The position numbers were made by a program, and so were the translations under genes. Below the pieces are notes generated by a model that saw nothing but the letters and a program-made list of their open reading frames with translations, ran no database searches and was not told the origin of the DNA. From contig OX457034.1 in NCBI GenBank assembly GCA_949752745.1, forward strand, positions 1,999,833-2,063,832: a DNA stretch of 64,000 nucleotides. Direction: 5' to 3'. The first letter of the stretch is position 1. Each line of letters opens with the position of its first letter. This document shows, in pieces, positions 1 to 10,233 of this stretch. This stretch comes from Protula sp. h YS-2021. Lineage: Eukaryota; Annelida; Polychaeta; Sabellida; Serpulidae.

Positions 1-265
1 GCTTCCAGAAAGTATACAAAATGCTGCAACCATTATTGATTTTAGGAAGATGCTTAAAACTCATTTTTTCACCAAGGCATTCAATTGTTGATTTATTTCA
101 GTATTAGTGATTTTATTCATTTTTTAAGAATGTTTAATTCTAGTCACACTTTAGTAATGTTTTTAATCAATTTTGACTATTATGTGATCATTGTTATATA
201 TTGTAAAGCCCTTCGAACTAATATTGATGAACGGGCTATATAAATGTTTCTATAATAATAATAAA
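1..265 (+). mobile_element. 3' end of a CR1/L2-like LINE
   Basis: The stretch resembles the 3' ends at 9870-10080 and 13860-14100. It has an AAAACTCATTT block, then a TTGTAAAGCCCTTCGA block, an ATATAAATG block and an ATAATAATAA tail, the usual end of CR1/L2-type LINEs in invertebrates. Only the 3' terminus is inside the window, so the clade assignment is by analogy with the other copies. Confidence 0.6.
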
Positions 266-267
266 AT

Positions 268-779
268 GAGTTATGCTTTAGTAGTGGGAAAATGATGGTT
301 CTAAACCAACATTAACAAATTTAGTTTTTGAAAACATATCATGCACAAAATAGTTTTGACATTTTACCACGCTATCTTTTCGAACATTCTGAGGTCATAG
401 TAGTAGATAAATGAGGATTCTAAACCGACTTTAACAAATTTAGTTTTTGAAAACATATTATGCCATGGTACGTGGGAAAAATTTGTGATTTTTGCATATT
501 TACACGTTTCAGACGATTCTGCCACTTGGTTGCTGGTTGGTTGGTTGTTGGAAAATGGGAAGAAAAAATGTGAGGTAAGTGAAATTCTTTGTTATGCATG
601 TTTATTTGGTAGATATTTTTTCTTTGGTTAGTGATGTAGGACGACCGCACCCATTGAAACATGTGTTCGAATGGCAAGCCCATTCAAGTATGTGTTCGAA
701 TTGGAAGCCCTTTCAAAAGACGTGTTCGAATTATTTTTGGAACATATCATGTCATGGTATTGTTCGACAAATTTTTTAA
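268..779 (+). repeat. Left inverted arm of the mini-Polinton
   Basis: Reverse complement of 3041-3560. Shared blocks include the GAAATTCTTTG...TATGCATGTTTATTTG region, ACGACCGCACCCATTGAAACA, and several GTGTTCGAATGG repeats with AAGCCC/TTCAA spacers that alternate at about 28 bp. Confidence 0.75.
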
Positions 780-920
780 CCTTAATAAATTTTTTAGCCT
801 TAAATTTTTTAACCTTAAAAATTTTTTAGCCTTAAAAGCCTTAAAAGGCACTTAAAGGATGCTCACACTTCAGAAGTGGATAAAGAATGGAATAGAGAAA
901 ACCCTGTAAAACCGCCTTTC

Positions 921-1548
921 ATGGAAACTTTAGATGAGTCTTCTATGGAAAGTCAAAGCGTCAACATGACTGACATTAATGCACATGCTTGTACAGAATG
1001 TGGGGCATTATACAACAGCGAAGAAGCTTTGTTCAAACATATAGAGCAGTGTGGTGAGGGTGCTGATGACAGCAGTTCAGACAGCAGTTCTGAAAGTAGT
1101 TCTAAAAGTGAATCAGAAATAGACTGCGTTTGGTATGATATGGTTCAAGGGGTCTAAGATGACTATGATGACAAATTTCAAGAAAAGGTTTTAGAATATG
1201 AACAGGGGCTGCTTGAAGATGCGCGTGAAATAGCAAGTGATGACCTTCGGCCCATTTATAAGCATGGACAAAAAAACTGTTTATGAGACCATTCAAATAT
1301 GCGCAACGTCTAGAACAAAGCGAACATTATCAAACCATTTTAAAGGACTTTAGTTACTTTGTTGATGAAAAACATTACAAGTATTCAAAGGCACTAATGC
1401 GGCTATAAGGAAAAACAATGCATTCTTTGAAGAGCTACAAGATAAGGAGGATGAGGAGGAGAAGGAGGAGGAGGAGGATGATAGCAGTGATGAAGAAAGT
1501 GGCATAGACAGTGAGGTGCAACAGAGTGAAACAGATGAAGAAAAATAG
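921..1548 (+). pseudogene. Zinc-finger/acidic-tail protein, frame-broken
   Basis: An ATG at 921 opens 78 codons with one C2H2-type finger (CTECGALYNSEEALFKHIEQC region, split here as C-x2-C-x12-H-x3-C) and a serine/glutamate-rich tail. The frame stops at 1157. Coding-like sequence continues in other frames: a RPFKYAQRLEQSEHY block near 1287, then a run of acidic residues with the last stop near 1547. The finger resembles those at the N-terminus of the Polinton PolB at 35178. I infer a former Polinton accessory gene with at least two frame breaks; its function is unknown. Confidence 0.45.
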
Positions 1549-2407
1549 ACTTATTTGATTAAACTTTATAATAAAGACTTCATAAATGTTGTAATATTTT
1601 ATTAACTTAAGCGTTGTGTATTAATATATGTCTTGTTTTGCAACATGTGAAGTCGCGAGAGGCTAAGGTCCCTGGCGTGGTGTGAATTCACCCGTAAGCC
1701 ATATTTCATATATTATAATGAAGTATTGTATCATGTATTGCATGAGAAAAATAAACAGTTGAAAAGCATCATATGTGTTTTTATTGAATGTTACAAATAT
1801 GCACAATTATGATAAAAACAATATTTCAAATACATAGTATGCTAATACATTTGCCCACTCACAAGAACTTGATATAAGTTTGCAAATGTTATAAAAACTG
1901 ACTTCACATCAACACAGATAATGTTAATTCATTCCATAGTCTATATATTAAGCATAAAGACAATTTGAACTACATATCAAATGTACATGTCCATTTAGGT
2001 CAAAGCTAAGTTTTAAGTTCTTGTCAAGCTTCAAAACCTAAAATCTTCTGCACTGAGAGTGATGAAATCATAGCATCCACTAAGCTTGTCATACTGTTAA
2101 AACTGCATACTGCGTTCACCGTCTCGCTCAATGACTATCTACTCAACCATCTTCTGACAGTCACTGCATTTATACACATCCATTTTCTGGAGCATGAGAT
2201 CCATTGACGTCATTTGCTTCTTCAGCATTTGTCATTCTTTCAATGACAACAAAATTCCCTTCTTGTTAGGATATAACCTCCCAGACGTATGATCCGTAAT
2301 ATATTCACAAATGTTAACCATCACATTCTGTTAATATTTTGCCAGTTTAATATATATTTCTCCATTAATGGGTATCATAACCGGTAAATCGTCTACACTC
2401 ATCGTCT
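1549..2407. other. Interior of mini-Polinton without a recognisable gene
   Basis: AT-rich sequence with several AATAAA-like sites near 1570 and 1750, as expected between convergent genes. No open frame here has a recognisable domain. Confidence 0.4.
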
Positions 2408-2692
2408 TCATGGACTTTGTAGTGGCAGCTTTACGCTCCGGTTCTCGCTCATTTTAGGCTCTGTCTTAATTTGTCGCTTTTTACACGGCAACGTCGTAGC
2501 TGGTAACTCAACTCTTTTTATCTTTCTAAGATGAGGTCGCTTTTGACGCTGCTGCATTGGTAGTGACTTCACCTCAGACTTTACCATGGGCGTTGCCTTA
2601 GACTTCGCTCTAGGTATTGTCTCAGGCTTTGCCATAAAATTTTCTACAGACATTGCCGTAGATGGTAGTTGTTGTTCACTCACTGCAGACAT
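2408..2692 (-). CDS. Small basic protein of the mini-Polinton, unknown function
   Basis: The ATG at 2692 gives 94 aa. The protein is rich in Lys, Arg, Pro and Ser, with KRPHLRKIKR and PCKKRQIKTEP patches that look like nuclear-localisation signals. It also has two sumoylation-type motifs, VKSE and IKTE. No enzyme motif is visible. It lies between the inverted arms, converging with the broken zinc-finger gene at 921, a layout like that of the full Polinton. I do not recognise the family, and it could be a chance ORF; coding status is uncertain. Confidence 0.35.
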   Translation of the reverse strand: MSAVSEQQLPSTAMSVENFMAKPETIPRAKSKATPMVKSEVKSLPMQQRQKRPHLRKIKRVELPATTLPCKKRQIKTEPKMSENRSVKLPLQSP

Positions 2693-3040
2693 GTTCACTC
2701 TTCAGTATCTGGATACAGAATGTGTGTATGCTGAGGGCGGGTGCCTTTTATGCTCTATAGGGAGTTGTCACACTCGAGGTCGGACAAACTATGTCCTAAT
2801 ATGTGTAGAAATAACGTTACCACATGCGACTTTGTGGCCAATTTTAAGATTTCAAACAAATGTTGTATTTATACATCCTTTCGGTTCAACATAAACTTTT
2901 CAAATGATGAGATAGTCTTAAAGCTTAATATACAACAACTTGTTGAACAACAGCTTGTTGAACAACATGTTCAACAACAGCACGTTCAACATGTTTAACA
3001 TGCTGAACAACTTGTTGAACAATTTGTTGAACAACTTGTT

Positions 3041-3560
3041 AAAAAATTGTCAAACAATACCATGACATGATATGTTCCAAAAATAAATCGAACACGTCTT
3101 TTGGATGGGCTTCCAATTCGAACACATGCTTGAATGGACTTGCCATTCAAACACATGTTTGAATGGGCTTGCCATTCGAACACATGTTTGAATGGGTGCG
3201 GTCTTCCTGCATTATTAACCAAAGAAAAAATATGTAACAAATAAACATGCATAGCAAAGAATTTCACTTACCTCACATTTTTACTTCCCATTTTCCAACA
3301 ACCAACCAACCAGCAACCAAGTGGCAGAAACGTCTGAGACGTGCAAATATGCAAAAATCACAAATTTTTCCCACGTACCATGGCATAATATGTTTTCAAA
3401 AACTAAATTGGTTAAAGTCGGTTTAGAACCCTCATTTATCTCCTACTATGACCTCAGAGTGTTCGAATAGATAACCTGTTTTATACATAATATGTTTTCA
3501 AAAACTAAATTTGTTAAGGTTGGTTTAGAACCATAATTTTCCCACTACTGAAGCAAAACA
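3041..3560 (-). repeat. Right inverted arm of the mini-Polinton
   Basis: Inverted copy of 268-779. Just inside it, 2930-3050 is a short array of TTGTTGAACAAC-type palindromic 12-mers with AACATGTTCAACA variants, which could form hairpins. Confidence 0.75.
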
Positions 3561-3660
3561 CATAACATTAGACTTAGCGTGGGAAAATCTTATTCCTTCT
3601 AAAAAAAAAAAAGACAAAAATCAAAAAAAAAAAAAAAAAAAAAAAGCAGAACTTTCATTC

Positions 3661-3981
3661 TACCCTACTCACGCTTGCATGTAGCTGTCTTATGTTTGAA
3701 ATCCAACCGAGGACAGTTGTTATAAAATAGCTGACTGAATAGTTTGGCGATCACTGGCAGCACTGACCGTTGAATGTTTTTTTTTTGGGTGTATAATACC
3801 CGTTTACTCAGTAGACGCTACTCGGGATTCAGCTAAAGTAGTGGTAATATAGAGAGGTGTTACTTTGTAAAGTAAGGAGGAATACGGAATAGATGAATAG
3901 AGGTTGGCTGTTGGATAACAACGTGAACGTAAAAGACTTCCGTGATTTTTCAAATTACGATGTAAAAGAGAACAACTTGCA
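3661..3981 (+). promoter_or_regulatory. Putative promoter and 5' UTR of the WDR44-like gene
   Basis: Unique-looking sequence between the poly(A) end of the transposon and the first coding exon. A TATAAAATAG box lies at 3721-3730. An ATG at 3893 is upstream of, and out of frame with, the true start at 3982. Its 61-codon frame (stop at 4076-4078) reads across the start and into intron 1, so it would act as an overlapping uORF if the transcript begins upstream of it. Promoter activity is inferred only from position and the TATA box. Confidence 0.4.
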
Positions 3982-4049
3982 ATGTCAAGTTGTTCCGAGG
4001 ACGAATTTTTTGATGCAGAAGAACATGTTCCACGGGGAACTTGTAAAAG
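3982..4049 (+). CDS. WDR44: WDR44-like gene, exon 1 (start codon, FFAT motif)
   Basis: The ATG at 3982 begins MSSCSEDEFFDAEEHVPRG, 22 codons plus two bases, ending at the donor AAAAG|GTAAGA. EDEFFDAEE is a near-ideal FFAT motif, which in WDR44 binds VAP proteins at ER contact sites; vertebrate WDR44 has a similar acidic EEFYDAPED at the same place. The two leftover bases (AG) are completed by the first base of exon 2, giving an uninterrupted reading frame. WDR44 is a Rab11 effector linking recycling endosomes and tubular ER. The identification rests on this exon plus seven in-phase exons downstream. Confidence 0.8.
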
Positions 4050-4552
4050 GTAAGAAAATGTTGTATTGTTTCAAATAAGCGGGATCTGGTGAACCAGACG
4101 AGCGATAATAGCTGATTGTTTACTATATTTTTCCTTGTTGGCATAACAGTAATCCATGACTAGCAAATCTGAAATCAATAAGGGGATAACAATGATTAGC
4201 TCCGAGTCAGCTCTGACTTGTATAACATCGTATAAATTTCTGTCAGAACTACGAAGCCTTACATTGTTCCACTAATAGGGGCCAACTTCAGTTGACTTCG
4301 AGTTCACGAAATCACAAACTGTACGAGGGGGAAGAGAACGAATGGCTACAGTAGATCCAAATTGGTGAAATTGAAAAGACCATCTTCCGTTGCTGAAAAC
4401 AATTTTTATTTGTCAAGTATAGCAAAATAAGGAATATTTAGTATAAAAGGTCGCCTAATTTGCATCTGGCTACTTAAGTTTAGTCGGAATTGAACATTTT
4501 GTTGTCACCAATTACGATCTACTCTAACCATTTCTATCTCTTCCCCCTTGTA
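4050..4552. other. WDR44 intron 1, unassigned
   Basis: No open frame, repeat or RNA signature that I recognise. Ordinary AT-rich intron sequence. Confidence 0.4.
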
Positions 4553-5134
4553 CCGTGAGTTTACGTGGGCAATAACTGGTTCCAGAACCGCATAACTGGG
4601 TCTAGAACTGCCGTTTATCTGGCCAACTGTAACCGGTTCTCGTGAAGAAAATCGTATCCGAGCCACACTTCGGGTACGCCCTTGACCTTTTTGAATAGAC
4701 TATTAACAACATTTTAAAATTTGAAGTCAGTAACTTTCTCATAAAAAAGTGGTAATATATGATAATTTGTATTGTAAAATATGATAAATTGAACAAAAAG
4801 ACAGGAAACTCTTAAAGATTGTTGTTTTATATTTGGCAGAAGCATCAATGTTTCGACTGCTGTTTTGATTGAAAGTCTTCAAAGATATATATTTTACTAA
4901 TCAACGAGTGAAATGCTTTATATCAAAGTATTTTCAACTCAGCATTTGTAATTGTTTACGTATTTTAAATGATATTTGTTTATTCGTCTTTGTATACAAT
5001 TGATTTGCACTTAAAGTTTTTAGCATAAATAGATTCAGAACCACCCATTTATCTGGAGGACATAACTAGAACCAGAACTGCCACTGCGCATGTCATCGGT
5101 TCTGGTTCTAGTTAAGCTCCACGTAAACGCACGG
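4553..5134. mobile_element. Foldback/MITE-like element
   Basis: The ends are inverted copies: CCGTGAGTTTACGTGGGC at the left and, reversed, CCGTGCGTTTACGTGGAGC at the right. Both are followed by AACTGGTTCCAGAACCG or ACTAGAACCAGAACCG blocks. The interior is AT-rich and non-coding. No clear target duplication is seen, so the superfamily is undetermined. Confidence 0.5.
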
Positions 5135-5559
5135 AAAATTTACTGAAGAACGAAACTTCAACGGCTTCCAGATAAACGCTGCATTAGTCAAACCGGTTAG
5201 GTGATTAAATGACACCTAAGTGAAGTAATCGAGTCACGTGTACCGTCTAAAACCGACAGAACACAAAAATAACCGCTTTAGATAACCCAACGCGCACGTA
5301 GGTTAATTAGAAAAACGCAGTAAAACGCACAAAAGCAAAGAAATTTAAAAGTGACTGTCTGAAACGAAAATGGAAGAATATTAGAACCCAAATCGAAACC
5401 ACCTCGTGACACTTACTTCAGAGGGATATTGATGCGTAGGAAAGTGGGCTGGGGAATGCGCTTTCAACCATTCAAAGGCTGTATGTTTGGACTCTCAAGA
5501 AGAAGACAAGGTATCCATTTCGCATTTCGGATACACTTTAGAAAACGAAATTATTGGAT
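5135..5559. other. Unassigned intron sequence before LINE
   Basis: No open frame with a recognisable domain. It may include the degraded 5' part of the LINE that becomes readable from about 5560. Confidence 0.3.
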
Positions 5560-7925
5560 TTTGTTCCTTCAATTTAATACCTTGCTGCTACAATAACCTG
5601 TGATCTAAACTGGAGTAACACATCTCGAATATATGTAGTAAGGACTTCAGGAAATTGGGATCAGTGCTCAGGAAATTGGGATCAGTGCTAACGTGAAGTT
5701 CGTTTCCAGGCTTACAAAGGCATGGGCAGGCCCGTCTTAGAGATTGTCCACTTAAAAAAATTCGTATACCTGGAAAAGAAAGGAATAAGCCATGGCTAAC
5801 CAAGGGTCTTCTCAAATGTTGCCGAAGGAAAAATAATTTGAGTAAAAAATTTATAATGAACAGAACCGATGTTAACGAAAGAAGATATAAAACATATAAA
5901 ATCAAATTAACTTCTCTTAAACGTGTCTGTGAAAGAGAATATTAGTGTGAACTCTTCAGGAAGAATAGCGGTAATTGTAAAGGAACCTGGAAATTATTAA
6001 ATGACATCGTAAAAAGGAACGCACACAATAGGACTGTTCAAACTTCGTTTATTGATGTTGATGGTAGCAAAGTAACGGGAAGCAAGGATGTGAGTAATAA
6101 GTTAAATGAGTTTTTGTTAATATTGGCCCTAAATTAGCTAATGATATTGGCCCAACCACAGCAGCAAATTATCTTGACAACCTTTGTCCGTCTAATGTAA
6201 ATTCAATGTTTTTATCTGATGTATCTAATGATGAAATCATCAAAATTGTGGGTAGCTTCAAATAATAAAAGTCGAGAGATTGTGACGATTTATACATGGA
6301 TTTTGTAAAACAAATTACTCCCTCTGTTGTTAGTCCTTTGGTTCATATCTGCAACCTTTCCTTTAAAATGGAGTGTTTCCAGATGGTACGAACCGAGCTA
6401 ACGTTGTTCCTATTTCTTAATCTGGTGATAAAGAACAGTTTAATAATTATCGCCCAGTGTCTCTATTGCCACAATTCTCCAAAGTATTGGAAAAAGTGTT
6501 TTACAATCGTCTTAATTGTTTATTGATAAATCACGGTTTTTAAGTTATAAAGAGTTTGGGTTTCGCAAAAAGAGATCAACCTAGTCACGTCTAGTTGTCA
6601 TTCAGAGATGCCGTATAGGAGCGTGTTAGCATTATCGAGTCTGCCGGAGAAGCCAATTGTATATTCTTATTATATTTCGTGCTTTATCATTTATCAATAC
6701 GTCATAGTTGGCAGGTTTTCTTCCTCCTCAAAACCATTAGAAACTGACATTCCGCAAGGGTCGGTTTTAGGACCTCTTTTATTTGCTCTTTAAATTTTGC
6801 CTTTATCGGATATCACAAGCTATTATGGTGTGGAAAGTCATTTTTATGCTGGCGATTCTCAGCTTTACGTATTCTTTGATATAAAGATAGAGTACGCGAG
6901 TAAAATAGAAATACAGTAAACTCTCGGTAAGTCAGAGTGGTCGGGACCAAGCAAAATACTTTGAGTTAACCGAAATTTGAGTTATCCGAAATTGGCCCTG
7001 CCGAGTGGTCACGTGACTATCATGGTTTCGCATAAAGTGTTTGTTGTTTTTATGGTATGGTGATTGTTTTATATGATGAATAATGTTCGGCTGTGACAAA
7101 TATAATTTATCATATTAATACTTAATATTTATAACACAGTGAAAATATTTTTTCATATTTTATTTACAGCGACCTTCTGAATTATATATACTGATATATA
7201 TTGATTCCATTTTCCATCACACATATATTAACTGCGAAAGTGACAAGGGGCGCGTACTCAAAAAATGCAGTTTGTCAGTTTTAAGACAGTTCCAAATCCC
7301 CATTGTCTTAGTGTTACTCTGGGTGCTGCTATAGATAAAAGATTTTCACTTGTACTCGTCGTAAAAATTGTTAACAAGCCGCGTGTTTTGTGTGCACTTG
7401 AGGTTGTAGAATCACAATTACAGATTAACTGCGTAACCGCGGAGACCATTGTCAGAGAATATGTACCCCGATGCTAGGTTACTCGGTGTCATAATGTGTA
7501 GAGACAAAGCCACACTAATTCTACACAAAGGGGTTTGCATATGCAGAACAATTGAGACATGCGTTTCCGTGTTATTTTGGTGAAAAGACAAGAATTTTCT
7601 TGCAAAAAAATTGAGGGTCAAGAAAATTGCTTTGAGTTAAAAAATTTGACTTAAGCGTTGAATTTAAAAGACTTACATAAGTAAAATATATCGGGACTTT
7701 CAAATTAATTTGAGTAAAGCCAAAAATTGATTAAACCGATTTTGATTTAAATGGAACTACTGTGGCAAAGCTGTTAAGACATTTATGGCTCAAAATGTTT
7801 TAAAACTTAATGATGACAAAACTGAAATTTTACTTTTCGGTTCAAATTTTGGCATGAAAAGTTTAAATTCAATCAAGGTATCAGTTTGAAATTATGAGAT
7901 TGCTATTAGAAGTAGTGCTAAAAAT
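5560..7925 (+). pseudogene. Degraded CR1/L2-like LINE ORF2 (reverse transcriptase)
   Basis: Conceptual translation, shifting frames, gives the linker before RT (KPWLTKGLLKCCRRKNN near 5790), the NNYRPVSLLP block near 6440, the PQGSVLGPLLF block near 6750 and the catalytic-loop region FYAGDSQLY near 6842, where YADD is degraded. The thumb region (MAQNVLKLNDDKTEILLFG, about 7783-7840) follows after an 838-bp insertion. Many stops and frameshifts show it is dead. Its 3' end reappears at 9330-10080 beyond another nested insertion. It lies in sense orientation in WDR44 intron 1. Confidence 0.75.
6917..7754. mobile_element. pogo/Tigger-like MITE nested in the LINE
   Basis: It begins CAGTAAACTCTCGGTAAGTCAG and ends, reversed, CAGTAGTTCCATTTAAATC. 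It contains GAGTTAACCGAAATTTGAGTTATCC, the same style of terminal sequence as the Tigger copy at 10234. LINE coding sequence is interrupted at its left edge and resumes at its right edge. A TA lies just before the left end; the right flank reads TG, so the target duplication is imperfect. There is no transposase gene. Confidence 0.6.
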
Positions 7926-7929
7926 CTTT

Positions 7930-9170
7930 GTCCCCTAAGGGAGACATATATAGCATTTGGTGTGTCCGTCCGTTCGTCCGTCTGTCCGCACTGAGTTCTT
8001 ATGAAATTAATGAGTCGATTTTTTTCAAAACAGACGTACATATTGGTTTACATGTCTAGATGATGCCCGTGTATTTTTTTTTTTGTTTCCTCAAAAATTT
8101 TATTTTTGGCAAATTTTTGAACATGGGGGGGGGGGGGGGGGTCGTGCATTTTTTCCACTCTGGCAGGCTATATCTCCAAAAGAGTTTGTTGGATTAGGCT
8201 GAAACGTGGCAAGAACAACACACATATAGTGCAAATGTTTGCTGTGAAGTTTTACTTCATTTCCGCTGAAAATGTATTTTTGGCGAATTTTTCAATTTTT
8301 TATTTTTAAATTGTTTGACCATATTGTTGCAATATCTCCGAAAAATTTCGTTGGATTAGGCTGAAACGTGGCAAGAACAACATACATATAGTGCAAATGT
8401 TTGCTGTGAAGTTTTACTTCATTTCCGCTGAAAATGTATTGTTGGCGAATTTTAAAATTTTTGATTTTGAACTTTTTTTGGCCATATTGTTGCGATATCT
8501 CCGTAACGGTTTGTTGGATAAGGCTGAAACTTGGCAAGAACAACTCACAAAACGTGTAAATGTTTACTGCGGCGTTTGTCTTCATTTCCGTTGAAAATGT
8601 ATTTTTGGCGAATTTTTCAATTTTTGATTTTTAACTTGTTTGACCATATTGTTGCAATATCTCCTAAACAGTTCGTTGGATTAGGCTGAAACGTGGCAAG
8701 AATAACCCACATATAGTGCAAATGTTTACTGCGAAGTTTCTTTTCATTTCCGTTGAAAATGTATTTTTGGCGATTTTTTTTTAATTTTTGAATTTTAACT
8801 TTTTTGGCCATAATTGTTGCGATATCTCCGAAACGGTTTGTTGGATTAGGCTGAACCTTGGCAGGAAGAACCCATATGTAGTGGAAATGTTTACTGCGAA
8901 GTTTTTCTTCATTTCCGTTGAAAATGTATTTTTGGCGAATTTTTTCAATTTTTGATTTTTAACTTTTATGGCCACAATTGTTGCGATGTCTCCGAACATT
9001 TTGTTTGATTGGGCTGAAACATGGCAAGAAGAACCCATATGTAGTGGAAATGTTTACTGCGAAGTTTTTCTTCATTTTCTGTAAAAACGTATTTTTGGCG
9101 ATTTTTTTCCACGTGACTGATTGGGGGGCGGGGGAGACATATCCGTTTTTGTTTTAACAAAAACACTGGC
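7930..9170. mobile_element. Transposon with internal ~163-bp tandem repeats
   Basis: It starts with AAGGGAGACATATATAGC and GTCCGTCCGTTCGTCCG repeats and ends GGGGGAGACATATCCG plus a hairpin GTTTTTGTTTTAACAAAAAC. About six units of ~163 bp lie between about 8180 and 9110, each with GTATTTTTGGCGA, ATATCTCCGAAA, GTTGGATTAGGCTGAAAC and GGCAAGAA blocks. It interrupts the LINE, whose last RT segment resumes just after it. Architecture (short unique ends, internal tandem core, 3' hairpin) resembles Helitron-like non-autonomous elements of bivalves (pearl type); the assignment is inference. Confidence 0.55.
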
Positions 9171-9299
9171 CAATCTAGTTTTTATTCGTGTCTGACGATG
9201 AATGAATTTTTTGCGTCGAAATGCCGCACAGCAATGTATTACATAAGAGCTATACGTCACATTAGAAGATGTTTGGATATTGAATCTGTAACGGCACTG

Positions 9300-10080
9300 G
9301 CGTTATAACTACGGATTGATTTTTCAAATACTGTTTTGCTTGGTGCTTCAAAGTCCACTCTGGCCCCACTTCAACGTGTGCAATATGCTGCGGCCCGATT
9401 GATAACAGGTGTAGATAAACGTACCCCGATGACTCCAGTTCTTAGATCATTACCCTGGCTACCTGTTTATTTAAGGATACAGTTTAACCAACGCAGAACA
9501 CTACTACCCGAAAGTAGCGATGTCACTGCGCATTTCGCACTTACTGAGCCTCTCCTAGAGACGTTCGGAGAGACCCAAGGGCTGCGTTACCCATAAAAAG
9601 AGTACTGGCTCTGATGACTACGACTTGAACGCTTTGCTTTCGCTCCTCTTTCTTCACGGGTCAGTCACAACAGACTGGCCGTGTCTTATAAGGAGCTTAA
9701 AGTTTTAATTTTATGTTTCAACTGTGTGAACGGAGTAGTCCCTGAATATTTATGTGAAATCGTTGAAAGGTACCGTCCTGTTGTGCCAAAGTTTAACTGG
9801 AAGTACAGTCACAAGTGTTTTCTATGTACGTGCCATATTTAAGGAATGCATTACCTTACAGTATTAGAGCATCTAAGTTCTGTTTCAAAAAAGGCCTCAA
9901 AACTCATTTATTTCTGCAGTATTTCTTGTAGGTCGTATCAGTCTGTCATGCAGTTTCTGTTTTATATGTTTTTTTTGCTAATGTATTTTAATCATTGCTT
10001 GTTTGGTATTGTAAAGCGCTTTGAGCTTTTATTAGAATAAGCGCTAAATAAGTGTATTTTAATAATAATAATAAAAATAA
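9300..10080 (+). mobile_element. LINE 3' segment (RT C-terminal domain and tail)
   Basis: 9336-9500 reads LGASKSTLAPLQRVQYAAAR then LITGVDKRTPMTPVLRSLPW, the LQRVQNAAARLI...TPVL..LHWLPV signature of CR1/L2-type RT C-termini. The frame is then broken. The 3' end carries TGTAAAGCGCTTTGAGC, GCGCTAAATAAG and an AATAATAATAA tail. It probably belongs to the LINE begun at 5560. The whole segment is duplicated at 13310-14100. Confidence 0.75.
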
Positions 10081-10233
10081 TTTATTTGAGAATCCAAAAT
10101 TAGGTTGAAGGCTGGGGGCGAGAATAGGGGATTTTCTCCAAGGACAGGGAGGACTATGACTAGTCTCACACAGAGTGGACTCTTCCAAGCTTTAAATTTC
10201 ATATATATATATTTATATATATACATATATATA
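10081..10233. repeat. LINE flank and TA microsatellite
   Basis: 120 bp of flank (also present at 14100-14220) followed by an (AT)n tract into which the Tigger element inserted. Confidence 0.6.

Larger units (their letters stand above)
268..3600. mobile_element. Deleted, non-autonomous Polinton-related element
   Basis: Two arms of about 510 bp (268-779 and 3041-3560) are inverted copies of each other. Their outer part (TAGTGGGAAAAT, GGTTCTAAACC, AACAAATTTAGTTTTTGA) is the same repeat found inside the left terminal region of the complete Polinton at 34525-35040. The right arm also continues into GACTTAGCGTGGGAAAATC and TTATTCCTTCT, matching 34480-34520. The interior holds remnants of two small genes but no polymerase, integrase or capsid gene. 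It ends in a poly(A) run at about 3600-3645. The true termini with C-tract repeats are missing, so this is either a deleted copy or a derived non-autonomous family. Confidence 0.7.
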
